From Paraglaciecola psychrophila 170 (GTDB lineage Bacteria; Pseudomonadota; Gammaproteobacteria; Enterobacterales; Alteromonadaceae): 64,000 nt of DNA. Shown here piece by piece: positions 46,644-59,018 of the stretch. The notes under the pieces are model-generated. The model saw nothing but the letters and a program-made list of their open reading frames with translations, searched no databases and had not been told where the DNA came from. A program made the translations under genes and the position numbers. Position 1 is the stretch's first letter; the number at the start of each line of letters is the position of its first letter. The stretch is taken from NCBI RefSeq assembly GCF_000347635.1, contig NC_020514.1:868001-932000 (forward strand), read 5' to 3'.

Positions 46644-47456
46644 TTAATCTTGAAAGTTTACCGAACAAATTTCACTAGAGGATAAATTTAATAGTGTCAT
46701 GTTTTGCTCCCAAACATAACCCGTGCCCAAACCAATGAACTGGCTATTATACGTATCGCCATTTAGCGAAGCCCAATGACCAAACACTACTCTTTGGTTC
46801 GACTTGAATTTTTTATTTATCACTTTAAACCAAGGCGTTAGTTCCTGAGGCGCCAGTTCTGGTGGAGTTTTGCAGCTAAAATCTAGTTCGTTTTGGTTTA
46901 CTATAAAACGCATCCGTGTCATCGCATTGACGATAAAGCGAAATCTTTGGGACCCTTGTAGAGACTTTTGCCAAATTGAAGGCTGGTTGCCGTACATATA
47001 GGCTAATGATTCTTTCCAATCTTCAGCTTGTAACTGCTCACTGACTTCAAGGCTAAATTTGAGCGCTTTTTTGACTGACCACTGAGGATATAAACCAGCA
47101 TGAGTTACTAAGGTATCTTGGTCGGCCAACAAAGCCAGTGGTTTTAGCCTTAACCAATTGATATAGGTATTAAGTTTAGGGCTAGCAAGTAATGTGTCTA
47201 AGTTATCATTGGGTTTGGCTTTGCGAATACCTGCAAAAATAGCTAATAAATTTAAGTCGTGATTGCCTAAAACGGTATCAAAACTGTTTTCTAATGAATA
47301 CAAGTAGTCCAGTGTTTCAAGTGGTTGGGTGCCGCGCCCTATCAAATCTCCAACTGCAATTAAGCGATCGTTAATCGGAGAGAAATGGACTTTGTTTAAA
47401 AGCTTTTGCAACCCCAAAAAGCACCCTTGAATGTCACCAACAATATAAGTGGCCAT
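46644..47456 (-). CDS. apaH: Diadenosine tetraphosphatase
   Basis: A 270-residue symmetrical Ap4A hydrolase of the metallophosphoesterase fold: VGDIQGC (D-x-H-like first metal box, here with Gln instead of His as in ApaH), VGDLIGRGTQP, and LGNHDL near residue 64. It splits Ap4A to two ADP. It closes the conserved lptD-surA-pdxA-rsmA-apaG-apaH operon, 5 bases after apaG. Confidence 0.95.
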   Translation of the reverse strand: MATYIVGDIQGCFLGLQKLLNKVHFSPINDRLIAVGDLIGRGTQPLETLDYLYSLENSFDTVLGNHDLNLLAIFAGIRKAKPNDNLDTLLASPKLNTYINWLRLKPLALLADQDTLVTHAGLYPQWSVKKALKFSLEVSEQLQAEDWKESLAYMYGNQPSIWQKSLQGSQRFRFIVNAMTRMRFIVNQNELDFSCKTPPELAPQELTPWFKVINKKFKSNQRVVFGHWASLNGDTYNSQFIGLGTGYVWEQNMTLLNLSSSEICSVNFQD

Positions 47457-47461
47457 AAGAG

Positions 47462-47836
47462 TTAGTTGACTACGTTAGGAACTGCTAGGCTAAAAACGTT
47501 GATAACAGCTTCAAACCGTCCGCCATCTTCTTGTTGCATTTCGTAATAGCCTTGCATTGTTCCCACGGGGGTATCTAACACAGCTCCACTGGTGTATTGA
47601 AAAAAATCACCAGGCAGGATGTGCGGTTGTAAGCCTATGACTCCAGGGCCTTCTACTTCTGTTTTTTTGCCATTGCCATCGGTTATTAACCAGTATCGAT
47701 TGATAAGCTGAACCGAATGCTGGCCATTATTGTGAACCGAAATCTTATATGCAAAAACATATTTATCTTTATCAGGTATCTGGTTTTTTAGATACTGAGT
47801 TTCTACTGTAATCTTAACTTTATTCAATTGCTTCAT
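47462..47836 (-). CDS. apaG: ApaG domain protein
   Basis: A 124-residue fibronectin-type-III-like ApaG protein. The signature GPGVIGLQPHILPGDFFQYTSGAVLDTPVGTMQGYYEM is complete. The role is poorly defined (linked to divalent cation handling and Ap4A metabolism). It lies 31 bases after rsmA in the conserved operon. Confidence 0.95.
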   Translation of the reverse strand: MKQLNKVKITVETQYLKNQIPDKDKYVFAYKISVHNNGQHSVQLINRYWLITDGNGKKTEVEGPGVIGLQPHILPGDFFQYTSGAVLDTPVGTMQGYYEMQQEDGGRFEAVINVFSLAVPNVVN

Positions 47837-47867
47837 CTATTACTCGACGCTGCCAAACTCTTTATTT

Positions 47868-48668
47868 CTATGCCAAAGAGTCTACCGCATTAGCAATTTT
47901 TGCATACTGCTGTAACGATAAATTTTCAGCACGTAACTCGGGATTAATGTCTATATCGATGAGTTGTTGTTCGCTTAGGCTTTCTTTTAAGCTATTGCGG
48001 ATCGTTTTACGCCTTTGGTTAAACGCTTGGGCACAGACTTTATGTAAGGTGTCTTCATTTGTTAAAGTTACGGGTTTTTGCTGATGGGGTACAAGCCTAA
48101 CCACTGCCGAATCAACTTTAGGTGGTGGATTAAATGCGCCTGGCGGCACTTGTAATACCGGTATTATTTGGCAATGGTACTGAGCCATAACAGATAAACG
48201 ACCATAACTTTTATTGCCTGGAGAGGCCGCTAAGCGATTTACGACTTCTTTTTGTAGCATAAAGTGCATGTCTTGTACTTTATTGGCAAAAGAAAATAAG
48301 TGAAACATCAATGGCGTAGAAATATTGTAGGGTAGGTTACCGAAAATGCGTAAAGGTTTATCATCTGATAATAACTGCGAAAAGTCGTATTTAAGAGCAT
48401 CGGCTTCAATAATGGTCAGCTTACTAGCAATAAAAGGATGCGTTCTTAACCTTTCAGCCAAATCTCTATCAAGTTCAATTACAGTGAGGGAATCAATTAA
48501 TTCACAAACTGGTTCAGTTAACGCGCCCAGTCCAGGGCCAATTTCAACCATGTGTTGGTCTTTTTGTGGCCCTATGACGGTGACTATTTGATCGATAATA
48601 TAGTTATCATGTAAAAAATTTTGTCCAAAACGTTTTCTTGCTGTATGCCCTAAATGTTGTTTAGTCAT
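47868..48668 (-). CDS. rsmA: 16S rRNA dimethyladenosine transferase (KsgA)
   Basis: A 266-residue methyltransferase that dimethylates A1518 and A1519 of 16S rRNA. The SAM motif [14 protein letters not shown] near residue 42 and the catalytic [13 protein letters not shown] near 112 are intact. The [12 protein letters not shown]-terminus is typical. It overlaps the pdxA stop by 4 bases. Confidence 0.97.
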   Translation of the reverse strand: MTKQHLGHTARKRFGQNFLHDNYIIDQIVTVIGPQKDQHMVEIGPGLGALTEPVCELIDSLTVIELDRDLAERLRTHPFIASKLTIIEADALKYDFSQLLSDDKPLRIFGNLPYNISTPLMFHLFSFANKVQDMHFMLQKEVVNRLAASPGNKSYGRLSVMAQYHCQIIPVLQVPPGAFNPPPKVDSAVVRLVPHQQKPVTLTNEDTLHKVCAQAFNQRRKTIRNSLKESLSEQQLIDIDINPELRAENLSLQQYAKIANAVDSLA

Positions 48669-49648
48669 TCTTTTTGCGCTGCTATTGAGATGGCTTTTTC
48701 GATGGCAAGGTTGAAACTGCCTGCGTCTGCATGACCTGTACCCGCTAAATCTAATGCTGTACCGTGATCGACAGATGTACGGATAAACGGTAACCCTAAA
48801 GTGATATTAACTGAGGCTCCAAAACCTTTGTATTTCAAGACAGGTAATCCTTGATCATGATACATGGCTAACACAACGTCAGCTTGTTCTAAATATTTTG
48901 GATTAAAGATTGTATCTGCGGGCAAAGGCCCAGTGATGTTCAAGCCTTCTGCTCGCAAAGCATCAAGAGCAGGTATGATAACCAAAATTTCTTCTTTGCC
49001 GATATGCCCATTTTCACCGGCATGGGGATTTAAACCACACACAAAAATATGTGGTTTTTTAATGCCAAATTTCAGCATTAAGTCGGTATTAACTATGTGT
49101 ATTACCTTGTGTAAACGCTCAAAAGTAATCGCCTTAGCAACATATGCCAAAGGAATATGGGTGGTGGCAAGTACAACTCTTAGTCCCTCTGTAGCTAACA
49201 TCATGACTACGTCATTGGTATTAGATTCGTGAGCAAAAAACTCTGTATGACCACTAAAAGAAATGCCACCTTCATTAATGATGCCTTTGTGAACAGGGCC
49301 TGTCACCACAGCATCAAATTCACCATCTAGATTTTTTTTACACGCTTGGCGCAGAGTTTCTACAACATAGTGGCCATTTTCGCTATCTAGTTTACCGCTT
49401 ATAACCGGAACTTTAGTTTTTATATCGACCAAAAATAATTGCCCAGCAGGCAAAGTGTGCTCATTATCTTGATCATATGGGACCAAGGTAATAGCTAAGT
49501 TTAGTTCTTTAGCACGTTGCCTGAGCATGTCTCCATCAGCAAAAGCCACCAATTGCACTGGCCATTCTTGTTGTGCAATGCCTATAAGTAAATCTGGACC
49601 AATACCAGCAGGCTCACCCGGGGTAATGGCTAACTTTAACGGTTTCAA
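48665..49648 (-). CDS. pdxA: 4-hydroxythreonine-4-phosphate dehydrogenase
   Basis: A 327-residue PdxA, which acts in pyridoxal phosphate synthesis. The metal-binding histidines are visible in FSGHTEFFA and [14 protein letters not shown], together with the [14 protein letters not shown]-terminus. It begins immediately after the surA stop on the same strand and overlaps rsmA, in the usual order. Confidence 0.97.
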   Translation of the reverse strand: MKPLKLAITPGEPAGIGPDLLIGIAQQEWPVQLVAFADGDMLRQRAKELNLAITLVPYDQDNEHTLPAGQLFLVDIKTKVPVISGKLDSENGHYVVETLRQACKKNLDGEFDAVVTGPVHKGIINEGGISFSGHTEFFAHESNTNDVVMMLATEGLRVVLATTHIPLAYVAKAITFERLHKVIHIVNTDLMLKFGIKKPHIFVCGLNPHAGENGHIGKEEILVIIPALDALRAEGLNITGPLPADTIFNPKYLEQADVVLAMYHDQGLPVLKYKGFGASVNITLGLPFIRTSVDHGTALDLAGTGHADAGSFNLAIEKAISIAAQKE

Positions 49649-50940
49649 TTATTCGCCTTGCTGCGGTAATACTTCAATGTATGCACTTGCACGTATTTCT
49701 CTCAACCACACATCTGACTCTTCGGAAAATTTACGTTGAAATAGTAATTGATAGGCTTTTTCTTCTTTGCGTTGCTCAGTTATATCACCCACACGCTTTT
49801 CAAGTAATTGCATTAGATGCCAGCCATATTGAGTTTTAACGGGTTGGCTGATCTCATCAATCTCTAAATTCGCTAACGCATCGCGAAAATCAGCTACATA
49901 TTTGCTCGGTTCGGACCAGCCTAATTCCCCGCCCTTTAACGCAGAACCCGGATCGGCAGAATGTTCTTTTGCAAGTTCAGCAAAGTCAGCTTCGCCCGCT
50001 AGCAATTTCTCGCGAAAGCCTTTAAGCATTGTTTTGGCTTTTTCGTCACTCAATATAATAGAAGGAGCAATTAATATATGACGAGCATTTATTTCTTCGA
50101 CTTCGACTGTCTCGATACCTCGAAGATCCTTTACCTTCAAAATATGAAAGCCAGCGCCACTTCTAATTGGTCCTATTAAGTCGTCTTTAGATTTTTTTGT
50201 ACTGCTTCGGCAAACAGGGTGGGCATAGAGTTAATGTTCATCCAACCCAGATCTCCACCTTCTAACGCACGGGAGCCACCTGAGGAAGCCGTAGCGATTT
50301 TGGCAAAGTCTGAACCTTTGTTAAGCAGTTCAATTACTTTACCTGCTCGGGTTTTAGCTTGCTGTATATCTTCATCGGTTGGTTCAGGTGGAAATTCAAT
50401 TAAGATATGTCCCAAGTTGTATTCCGCTTGTTCATCGCCTTGTTCGTCAATCAGGGTAACCAAGTTTTTAATTTCTTGCTCGGTGATGTATACACGTCGG
50501 CGGACATTGGCACGGCGCACCTCGCCAAGTATAAGTTCTTTGCGAATTTCTTCGCGGTAGGTGTCGTAGGTGACTCCTTCCTGGGATACTTTTTCACGAA
50601 ACTGGGCAATATTCATATTCTCGCCCTTAGCGATATTAGCGATAGTCTGCTCTAACTGCGGATCACTAACTTGGATGCCCATACGATCGGCCATCTGCGT
50701 TTGCAGATTATCTAATATCAGCTTTTCAATAGCTTGGGTGCGCAACACCCTGTCAGAAGGCAGGTTTTGGTTGTTAAGCACTGCATTACGTTTTACGACG
50801 GTAATTAATTCACTTATTTGACTCTCTAACACCACTCCTTGATCAACGATCACAGATACGCTGTCTAATAGTTCAGGTGCTGCCTCTGTCTTAAGTGATA
50901 AGAAAGAGCTAATTAAAAAGGCTACTACTATTACTTTCAT
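49649..50940 (-). CDS. surA: Periplasmic chaperone/peptidyl-prolyl isomerase SurA (frame disrupted by one base)
   Basis: SurA escorts outer-membrane proteins to the BAM complex. The 5' part (signal peptide, SurA_N domain, first parvulin domain with EYNLGHILIEFP) stops at 50176 and the second parvulin domain (NARHILIAPSIILSDEKA) runs on in another frame to 49649. Adding one A to the seven-A run (T-run 50192-50198 on the plus strand) reads QKKSKDDLIGPIRSGAGFHI and gives a normal 430-residue protein. A sequencing error is likelier than loss, since the rest is well preserved. Confidence 0.93.
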
Positions 50941-51011
50941 GATTATCTTTACTTTTTTAGTTAAAGGCGTTGTTTGATTACGCGCGTTGGGTATGTCAAA
51001 AGGTTACCAAC

Positions 51012-51208
51012 AATTAGTTAGTTCAAACCCCAATTAGTTCAATAGATAAGAGTGCTTGTGTGCAAACTGCCCTTCTATTAGTTCAGTATGTAAGAGCGTC
51101 AGTAAACAAACCAGCCCTTTATTAGTTCAATAGATAAGAGTGCTTATGTGCAAACTACCCTGCTATTAGTTCAATAGATAAGGACGTCTATATCCAAACA
51201 ACCCATCT
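51012..51208. repeat. 44-bp tandem repeats derived from the lptD 3' end
   Basis: Units 51033-51076, 51077-51120 and 51121-51164 are diverged copies of 51165-51208, which holds the last codons and stop of lptD. Each begins ATTAGTTCAATAGATAAG or a close variant. A partial unit lies at 51012-51032. On the minus strand they follow the lptD stop, so they are transcribed but not translated. Confidence 0.85.
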
Positions 51209-53360
51209 CTTAATAAATTTCGAGTGGTGAAGTATACATTAAAGCCTGACTCAAATTCATTGGTACTTTGTGCTCCATTTTCATCAAACCGGTTACTTAA
51301 GTTACGCTGGGCAACAAAACTAACACTCCAGCAACATGATTCATATTGCACACCAGTATAACTCTCCACTGTTCTGTGACGTTCTAAGTCATGATACCAA
51401 CGGCCAACCCATTGCCAATTTTTAGTGATGGGCCAGCTTGCGGTGACACCCACTTGATTGATTTTTTCAGAGGATAAATCCCTTACGTATCGGTGATTTA
51501 TCTGAATGATCTTGTTTTCGGCAAGTTGATATTCTAAGGACAAACTACTGCGTTCGACTTTGTCGGTAATAGTTGAAACCTGAGCCTGAGTGTGAGCATA
51601 CCATTTACTGCCTATTTTCCAATCTAGCTCTGCTGCTAGGGCCGAACGGTCATCATCTTTAGTTGCATCTACTACTTGGGTGTCTTTTAAATAAAATATT
51701 TGTCCAAGGCTGAGTTTAAAACGCTCTTGGTTATTCTTATCAATAAAGCTAGATGTCATGCCCACCGTAATTTGATTATTGTCGCTGATACGATCTAAGC
51801 CTGTAAATTCCTGCCCTCTGAATAAACCTGCAAAGTCATTGAATAGCCGAGTCGTGTCATATCTGCCAATGTTACTTTGGTCTTCGAAGCTGGTATATAA
51901 GTACTGGACTTTAGGTTCAAAAGTTTGGGTTACTGGCGCACCAAACCAACTGGCTGGTCTCTCAAATGCCAAAGAACCGTGAACCTTAACTTGACCTAAT
52001 GTACGGGAGATATTTTTATCAAGTGCCAAATTTTGAATGTTTTTCTGAATGTATCGAGTATGTAAAATAGTCGCTTCTGCGAGAAATACGCTCCATTGAT
52101 TTTGAAATGGATATCGCACTGTAGGAGCAATATGAAGACGCGTCGCCGTAGGATTATCTGACTCACTGCTTTCAAAGTAAGCTAATTCTGAATTCACCTG
52201 AAATTCTGCGCCTAACCCCATAGGTGTTAAATAATTGAGTCTAATTTCGGGCAATGCACGGTAGCTATCGGGGTGGTCGCCCAATACCTCAAAATCTCTA
52301 AATTGCGCTGAAATATCTAGATTTTTTGAAAAATAACTCAATCCCAGTGTTTTATACAAATGGGTATCTGCTCGATTGTAATAATCAGAACCTAAGTCAA
52401 CAATATAGTTGTCGTCGCTTAATCCGTTAATATCAGCGTTTACTCGCCAATTTTCGCCAATTTGACCACTGTGGATTAATCGATAAAAATATCGCTCGGT
52501 GTCATCGTTTAAATCTTGGTCGTCAGGGAGATACTCAATATTTACCTGACCTGCATGTGCCTCGGTTAAATATCTGAATTCAGTTTTAAGCTGCAATCCC
52601 CGCTCAGACATAAATCTTGGACTAAATGTTAAATCATAGTTGGGCGCAATGTTCCAGTAAACCGGCTGCTCAAGGCTGACACCCGTAGAGCTATTACTCG
52701 ATATACGCGGATAAAGGATACCAGATTGTCTTTGGTCGTTAATTGGGAAGGAAAATAGGGTAAGTACAGCACTGGTAAGTTTTTAATATAAAATCGTGCG
52801 TGTTTAACCACTCCTCTGGATTGGTCTGGGGTGATTTCTATATTACTGGCTTGAATGCGCCATACTTCGTTGTCTACTGGGCAAGAGGTAAAACTAGACT
52901 CTATAAGATTTATACCGGTTTTTTCGCCAAGACCAATTTTTTGGGCTTTGCCATGACCCTGCACATTATTTAATTGGTAAAAAGATTCTTCAATGAGTAA
53001 TTCATTTGAAATTCTATTCAGCTGCATACTTTGACTCGATACAGTGATGTTACTGTCTTTAAAACTGACATTTCCTGTTGCATTCAAGGTCTGGGTTTGA
53101 CGATTGAGTACCGCTTCATCAGCTTTAATCTTGGCTTTGAAACTATCGATTTCTACTTTGCCTTTGAATCGCGCAAAAGTATCTTGATTGATTTCACTAT
53201 CCTCAGACTTGACCTGGATTTGCCCTTCAAGTAATGAATTATCAAGATTAGGCCCAGCCAAAGGAACAAAACAGACTTCTTGGGCATCGGCTAGCCCAAT
53301 CGACATCGACAGAAGGCTAATAAATAAGAATTGTTTGTTTTGTATACGGGGCAAGTACAA
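51166..53360 (-). CDS. lptD: LPS-assembly protein LptD (frame disrupted by one base)
   Basis: LptD forms the outer-membrane barrel that inserts lipopolysaccharide. The N-terminal part (signal peptide, OstA/jelly-roll domain, Cys in EVCFVPL and SSFTSCPVDNEVW) runs from a TTG at 53360 and stops at 52629; the barrel runs in another frame to 51166, with the C-terminal Cys pair (YESCCWSVSF). One more T in the TTTT run (A-run 52752-52755 on the plus strand) reads LYLPYFSFPINDQRQSG and restores about 731 residues. LptD is essential where tested, so an error in the sequence is the likely cause. Confidence 0.93.
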
Positions 53361-53508
53361 AGTGACCTAAAGTTACATTTAAAACGGCTAGTTAACGTGT
53401 AATTTTAAAGGTTTCAATGGGATTTACCAGTAAACTTGCAAAAAAAGCGTTATTTCGCCATTCTTGACCTTCTTCCAGCAGCCAATTATTGAATAATAAG
53501 AGATCAAC

Positions 53509-55205
<1,697 letters not shown>

Positions 55206-55214
55206 CGGAAGCAG

Positions 55215-56045
55215 ATGATAGGTAAAATTTTAGGTACCATTTTTGGTTTTATGTTTGGGCGTATCCCAGGTGCGGTTTTAGGTTTTATGGTCGGACATAT
55301 GTTCGACAAAGGTTATAGCAAAAATTTCAATCAAACCGGTGGATTCAACCGTTTTTTTGCGAGCAAAGATGAATTCAAAACCCAAGCGGTTTTTTTTCAT
55401 TGCCTGTTTTCGGTCATGGGGCATGTAGCCAAAGCTGATGGCAAGGTAAGTGATGTCGAAATACGCATGGCTAGTGCCTTGATGGATCAGATGAACCTTG
55501 AAGGCGATGTGCGCAAAGAGGCGCAGCAAGCTTTTAGAGATGGCAAGGCTGCAGATTTCGCTCTGAAACAAACCGTTCAAGAGTTTAAAGAGTCCTGCCA
55601 TGGTCGCCGTGATATTGTGCAGGTGTATTTAGAAATCTTAATCCAAGCGGCTTATGTTGATGGCAAACTGGATAAAGCCGAACAAACTATTTTAGAGACG
55701 GTGTCTCAATATTTAGGCTTTAGTCAACACGACTTACTTTACTTAATGTCAGCATTTGAAGCAGAAATGCGTTTTAGACAAGGGGGTGGGGGTCAACAAC
55801 ACACTAATGGGAAAAAGTATTCTTCCCAACAATCCTTGGATGACGCCTATAAAATTCTCGGTGTTAAAATATCCGACGACGGTAAAAGTATTAAGAAAGC
55901 TTATCGCAAGCTGATGAGTGAACATCACCCCGACAAATTAGTCTCAAAAGGTTTACCCAAACAAGCACTAGAGATAGCAAAAAATAAAACCCAAGATATT
56001 CAGTCAGCATACGAAATGATCAAGGAAAGGCGCGGGTTTAAGTAG
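55215..56045 (+). CDS. djlA: Co-chaperone DjlA
   Basis: A 276-residue membrane-anchored J-protein. One glycine-rich helix (ILGTIFGFMFGRIPGAVLGFMVG, GxxxG-like) at the N-terminus, a TerB-like acidic region (about 60-175) and a C-terminal J domain with HHPDKL near residue 237. It recruits DnaK at the inner membrane. The amgK-murU-djlA order is conserved. Confidence 0.95.
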   Translation: MIGKILGTIFGFMFGRIPGAVLGFMVGHMFDKGYSKNFNQTGGFNRFFASKDEFKTQAVFFHCLFSVMGHVAKADGKVSDVEIRMASALMDQMNLEGDVRKEAQQAFRDGKAADFALKQTVQEFKESCHGRRDIVQVYLEILIQAAYVDGKLDKAEQTILETVSQYLGFSQHDLLYLMSAFEAEMRFRQGGGGQQHTNGKKYSSQQSLDDAYKILGVKISDDGKSIKKAYRKLMSEHHPDKLVSKGLPKQALEIAKNKTQDIQSAYEMIKERRGFK

Positions 56046-56080
56046 ACAATGTATGGGTTGAAAAAGGCTTTCTAGCTTCG

Positions 56081-56987
56081 TTATAGCCTTCTATTTCCTT
56101 CGATTGAGGTTTCTGTAATTTTGCTGCGCCACCATGCAGCCAATGATGAGCCCGTGATATTCATTATTGGACCAAATACGGCTGGCGCTAATCCCATGCT
56201 CGTGACTCGTCCCACTTCTAACGCAATACCTGATGCAAGTCCTGAGTTTTGCATATCTACTTCGAAGGCAATAGTGCGTGAAGAATCTTCGTCCATGCCA
56301 AATAGTTTTGCGCTGCCATAACTAAACGCGTATCCATGTATATTATGGAGCAATACCCAAACCACTAACAGCGCGCTTATGTCGAGTAAACTATCGCGAC
56401 CCACAGCTGTGATTACCCTAATAATTATGGTGATACCCCGCGTCGATAACTTAGGCATGGCGCTATCGACTATGGGAAAGCGACCATGCAACCAGCGATT
56501 GAATAACAACCCCGCTATAATAGGTAAAATCATAATTATGTTAATACTCTAAACATCGCCATTAATGGGTACAAACTGATCGGCAAATAGCGGCATATAA
56601 AAAGGTGTAATAAAGGACGCGAGTAACGTAATTACAACAGTAAGAGTAACCGATAGCGCCAAATTAACGCCATTACGTTTGATGCTAACCCACTAATATA
56701 ATGCCCGAAGGGATTTCAGGTGGCAGTGCGGCGGCTGTTGCCAAACTAAAACTAATAAACGGCATAGTTAAAAACTGGCCGACCAAGCCAATCAATACCC
56801 TTTTTGGCATTTTACTAATCTGCAAAAAATATTTTATGTTCATGGACGTGCCCATGCCAAACATGATGACCATCAATAAAGGCACGATCAGTTCTTTGTA
56901 TTGGAAATTACCAAACCCAGTGAACAGGGCAGAGTAAAACTAAGCGGTACTGACGGCTGCAAAATACTTAAGGTAAAAGAAAAACAT
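56081..56987 (-). pseudogene. Bile acid:sodium symporter (BASS) family transporter, decayed
   Basis: Pieces of a BASS protein are spread over two frames: LMVIMFGMGTSMNIKYFL and GLVGQFLTMPF near the N-terminus, SNVMAL and NLALSVTLTVVITLLASFITPF in the middle, and SGLASGIALEV...AVFGPIMN near the C-terminus. In-frame stops at 56940-56942, 56685-56687 and 56549-56551 and at least one frameshift rule out a functional product. Unlike the single homopolymer changes elsewhere, several independent lesions show real decay. Confidence 0.85.
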
Positions 56988-57324
56988 GAAGATCGTTAAT
57001 TGGCTCTTAAAAAGAATACCAACAATATAAAAAAGCAATCGCAATCGGCCCTGACATCGCCCATTTAAATGTGGCTTATTAAAAAATAAGCTGGTGACAC
57101 CGGCAACTAAGGTGACCATTCCGAGTGCATTTTTGTGGTGATTATTTGGCTTCCAGTTACGTATATTGGCTAGCTTATTTAATCCGTTTAGTTACAGTCA
57201 TTTTTTATATCCCTCATAAGAAAAACACCTGATTTAAATTTAACGATGCTCAAACAGCGTTGGTTGTAAGGGGCACTAACTTAGAATTGTAGGACTATAA
57301 TATTTTTTAAGTAATTAAATATAA

Positions 57325-57348
57325 AGAGCCAACGTTTAAGTTGGCTCT
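57325..57348 (-). terminator. Terminator-like hairpin after the katG remnant
   Basis: AGAGCCAAC-loop-GTTGGCTCT with TTTATATTT after it on the minus strand. Probably the old katG terminator. Confidence 0.7.
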
Positions 57349-57379
57349 CGTTATCTAAAATGTAGTTGCAGGTATAATC

Positions 57380-58028
<649 letters not shown>

Positions 58029-58787
58029 ATGAAAAATATAAAGTGGTTAATGTTAAGCAGTTTATTATTATCCAGTGTTGTTTTATCTAAAGTTGTAAAT
58101 AGTTCAGAAAATGACAGTTGGAGTGCCCAGTCAACTGAAAAACAATTTGAGCAAACAAGTAAGATAATTTACAAAGCGTCGAAGGATGAGCAAGCCAATG
58201 AGCTAGTACTGACGTCTAACGCCATGTCAAAAAATGCAAATACTGCTAATAGTAAAAAAAGTGCACAAGCTAAAATATTAAGCGTTAGACCAGTGGCGAA
58301 GGTATATAATCAAGAATTCTGGATTTTTGACGCATGGGTTGAATTTTATAGTGATAACGATAGAGACGGATATTTTAACCACTTTTCGGTCGAATTTGAC
58401 GCCGACACCGAATATAGCTCTGCAGAGGTGTATGCCAGATTATATTTGGGCAAGGATGAAGTGTTTAAGGAATATCATACAACATCTATCTTTAGCATTT
58501 TTTCTGACAACAGTGATGACAGTTTTGTAGTGGAAAGTGAATTATTAAACGGTTTTTCTTCTGCTGAATATGAGGTGTTAATTGAATTGTATGATGCCTA
58601 TAGCGATGAACTAGTGGCTGTTCTTGATGGCAATGATGATGCCGATTTGTATTTATTATCCCTAGAGAGTAAAGAGTACGAAACACCCCAGGTAATTGTT
58701 ATTCGTGAGCATGGTGGCAGTGTGAATTTATGGGGTTTTTTACTGTTATCCTTATTACTTATTACGCGCCAGTATAGACGAGCCTAA
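58029..58787 (+). CDS. Choice-of-anchor H-like surface protein with GlyGly-CTERM
   Basis: A 252-residue exported protein with a signal peptide (about 22 residues). The central domain (FWIFDAWVEFYSDNDRDGYFNHFSVEFDAD, EVYARLYLGKDEVFKEYHTTSIF) is acidic with Asp-rich, calcium-type loops. The C-terminus HGGSVNLWGFLLLSLLLITRQYRR is a GlyGly-CTERM tail: Gly-Gly-Ser, a hydrophobic helix and a basic end. Such tails are cut by rhombosortase in organisms with type II secretion. I associate the domain with the choice-of-anchor H family. AAGGAAGAT precedes the ATG. Confidence 0.85.
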   Translation: MKNIKWLMLSSLLLSSVVLSKVVNSSENDSWSAQSTEKQFEQTSKIIYKASKDEQANELVLTSNAMSKNANTANSKKSAQAKILSVRPVAKVYNQEFWIFDAWVEFYSDNDRDGYFNHFSVEFDADTEYSSAEVYARLYLGKDEVFKEYHTTSIFSIFSDNSDDSFVVESELLNGFSSAEYEVLIELYDAYSDELVAVLDGNDDADLYLLSLESKEYETPQVIVIREHGGSVNLWGFLLLSLLLITRQYRRA

Positions 58788-58813
58788 TTGGATTAGGAGT
58801 GTGAGACTAATAG

Positions 58814-58957
58814 AGTGGTTTTAGTTTTGTTGAATTTGAAAGCAGAGCTCTTAACATCACTGTGAGTGATGTGTCCGCACCTGTTACTTTAGGTTTATTT
58901 ACTATTGCTTTGGTTGGATTGGATTGGATAGTTTACGCCGCAAAGCTTAGAAAATAA
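58814..58957 (+). pseudogene. Remnant of a PEP-CTERM-like protein tail
   Basis: After in-frame stops at 58808-58813 there is an open tail ending VSDVSAPVTLGLFTIALVGL, a PEP-CTERM-type sorting signal. As read it ends in a less typical tail; removing one copy of the GGATT repeat at 58916-58929 gives GLDSLRRKA and a stop at 58948. No start or upstream body remains. Confidence 0.55.
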
Positions 58958-58959
58958 TT

Positions 58960-58993
58960 AAAAGGCGGTTGATATTATATCAACCGCCTTTTC
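58960..58993. terminator. Bidirectional rho-independent terminator
   Basis: AAAGGCGGTTGATA-TTA-TATCAACCGCCTTTT, with A- and T-runs on the two sides, between convergent transcription units. Confidence 0.92.
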
Positions 58994-59018
58994 TGATTTC
59001 TGTCAGTTCGTAGCTTTT

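Noticed and set aside
51012..51208. CRISPR-like array with 44-bp period
   Set aside because: The repeats are contiguous and diverged with no spacers, and derive from the lptD end.
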